The notes under the pieces were generated by a model. It had not been told where the DNA came from and did not search any database. It worked only from the letters and a program-made list of their open reading frames with translations. Positions 5,359-6,697 of a DNA stretch of 6,697 bases are shown one piece after another. Both the position numbers and the translations under genes were made by a program. How positions within the stretch are numbered: the first letter of the stretch is position 1; each line of letters starts with the position of its first letter. The stretch is from an uncultured bacterium (lineage in GTDB: Bacteria > Pseudomonadota > Alphaproteobacteria > CAISDR01), in NCBI GenBank assembly GCA_903884125.1, contig CAISDR010000474.1, forward strand, positions 1-6,697, in the 5' to 3' direction.

Positions 5359-6679
5359 GAATGAACCTGCAAATGATTCGAAACCAGCAAATTTTGCTGC
5401 GCGCCTAATCGCAGCACTTGGTATTTTCACCGGTCGCGAAATGCGGGCTATGGCAGCGCTGGGATTTGCCTCTGGCCTGCCATTTGCGATCAAGGGTCAG
5501 GCGCTGCAGGCGCGCATGGCCGAAGCAGGCATGAAGCCATCTGAAATAGGTCTGTATTCGCTGGCGGGTCTTCCCTATGTGCTGAAATTCCTATGGGCAC
5601 CTTTTCTGGATGCTGTGCCCCCACCTTTTGGCTTTGCGCGACTGGGACGCAGGCGCGGCTGGCTGGTGGTCATTCAACTGGCATTGATGCTTGCCGTTAT
5701 CAGTCTTGGTTTGCTTGATCCACGCACCAATCCCTGGGCCATTGCAGCCCTTGCGGTGCTGGTCGCTTTTACGTCCGCCAGTCAGGATATTGTCATTGAT
5801 GCCCTGCGCATCGAACGCATCGCTGAAGATGCCCAGTCAGCTGGGCTTGCCATTTACGTCGCTGCATTCCGTATTGCAGCGCTGATTGCAGCAGCCGGCA
5901 CGTTGGCGGCTGTCGCAGGGCTTGAGCATTGGGGAATCAGCCGCGACCTCGCCTGGTCGATCGGCTATTGCGGGCTGGCGGCGCTGTTGGGGATCGGACT
6001 GCTGGGCAGCTGGATGATCGGACCTGAACCTGCTGACACCGCACCGGCTGAGGTCAAACAACGGGTCGGAATTTCCCAGACCCTGATCGAACCACTGAAA
6101 GCGATCCTGGCCAAGCCCAACGCGATCAGCGTTCTGGCCTTTGTCCTGCTGTTCAAGCTGGGTGATGCGATGGCGGATAATATGACCTTGCCCTTTGCCC
6201 TGGCGATCGGCTTTGACAAGGCAACCTACGCTTGGGCTGCTTCGGGTATCGGGGTTGTGGCGACGTTAAGCGGCGGATTTCTGGCGGGCGTTGTGGAACG
6301 CGGTATTGGCCCCTGGCCAACTTTATGGATCGGGGCGTTTGTACAGGCGCTGGCTAATCTGAGCCTGTCCTGGCTGGCCCTGATCGGGCCGGAACCCTGG
6401 GCGCTGGTCGTGGCCAATTCGATCAATAATCTTGGGCATGGGTTTGGCGCGGTCGTATTTGTGGCCTTTTTATCCCGGCTGTGCACCGACCGGGGCATCA
6501 CGGCCACCCATTATGCGCTGTTATCAGCACTGGCGCTGGTCGGGCGCACCTTCATGGTCGGCCCATCCGGCTTTCTGGCCGAAGCATTGGGCTGGCCCCT
6601 GTTCTTTGTCGCAACAGTCATCGCCTGTATTCCCGGCATCGGCCTTTTATATGTGCTGGACCGCAACCGGCGACGGTAA
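5357..6679 (+). CDS. ampG: AmpG family muropeptide MFS permease
   Basis: This is an inner-membrane major facilitator that would import GlcNAc-anhydroMurNAc peptides released from the cell wall, the entry step of peptidoglycan recycling and, in some bacteria, of AmpC beta-lactamase induction. Hydrophobic segments span nearly the whole 440 residues, about 12 by eye; E. coli AmpG is 491 residues with extra C-terminal helices, so this is the shorter form. Family motifs are GFASGLPF (36-43), GLYSLAGLPYVLKFLWAP (65-82) ending in LD, LGRRRGW (96-102) between helices, SQDIVIDALRIE (142-153) and YALLSALALVGR (386-397). The start at 5357 is the first ATG after an in-frame TAG at 5345, but it lacks a good Shine-Dalgarno and lies in a hairpin. 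No nagZ, ampD or ampC neighbour is present, so the role rests on family similarity alone. Another small-solute MFS function is possible but less likely. Confidence 0.88.
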   Translation: MNEPANDSKPANFAARLIAALGIFTGREMRAMAALGFASGLPFAIKGQALQARMAEAGMKPSEIGLYSLAGLPYVLKFLWAPFLDAVPPPFGFARLGRRRGWLVVIQLALMLAVISLGLLDPRTNPWAIAALAVLVAFTSASQDIVIDALRIERIAEDAQSAGLAIYVAAFRIAALIAAAGTLAAVAGLEHWGISRDLAWSIGYCGLAALLGIGLLGSWMIGPEPADTAPAEVKQRVGISQTLIEPLKAILAKPNAISVLAFVLLFKLGDAMADNMTLPFALAIGFDKATYAWAASGIGVVATLSGGFLAGVVERGIGPWPTLWIGAFVQALANLSLSWLALIGPEPWALVVANSINNLGHGFGAVVFVAFLSRLCTDRGITATHYALLSALALVGRTFMVGPSGFLAEALGWPLFFVATVIACIPGIGLLYVLDRNRRR

Positions 6680-6697
6680 TTTGAAAATCCCGCAAAA

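Noticed and set aside
1..6697. Search for a defence system, mobile element, CRISPR array or biosynthetic cluster
   Set aside because: No transposase, integrase, repeat array, toxin-antitoxin pair or defence-type domain is seen; all six genes belong to familiar families.

Overview
The window is 6,697 bp of ordinary, densely coding chromosomal DNA, most likely from an alphaproteobacterium. This rests on protein content: a heat-shock-type sigma factor with an RpoH box, an MmcB-family protein (a family known mainly from alphaproteobacteria) and a short AmpG-type permease. The genus cannot be fixed by eye. There is no tRNA, rRNA, insertion sequence, phage gene, CRISPR array or toxin-antitoxin pair. 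GC is uneven in two hand-counted lines: 38/60 inside the dehydrogenase gene (1381-1440) and 27/60 inside the monooxygenase gene (2341-2400). These are samples, not an analysis.

Layout, left to right: (1) an RpoH-like sigma factor on the plus strand, cut by the left window edge; (2) a convergent short-chain dehydrogenase (SDR) on the minus strand, 9 bp from the sigma gene; (3) a short divergent control region, then an MmcB-like putative nuclease on the plus strand; (4) a type I Baeyer-Villiger monooxygenase (BVMO) on the minus strand, whose 3' end overlaps the MmcB 3' end by 22 bp; (5) a divergent intergenic region of about 257 bp with a probable BVMO promoter and a repeat-rich patch; (6) a plus-strand protein with two HD domains, the second a complete HD-GYP domain; (7) a plus-strand AmpG-like muropeptide permease, 47 bp downstream and possibly co-transcribed, with a hairpin covering its start codon.

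The genes do not form one obvious system. The SDR and BVMO could act in sequence (alcohol to ketone to ester or lactone), but the MmcB gene lies between them and no hydrolase is present, so this is only a possibility. The sigma factor (stress transcription), MmcB (DNA damage), HD-GYP protein (cyclic-di-GMP turnover) and AmpG (peptidoglycan recycling) look like independent housekeeping or regulatory functions. I see no convincing new biological system. The points most worth checking are the hairpin over the ampG start, the repeat structure upstream of the HD-GYP gene, the first HD domain that keeps its metal ligands but has lost the GYP motif, and the Asn-to-Asp change in the SDR catalytic tetrad.
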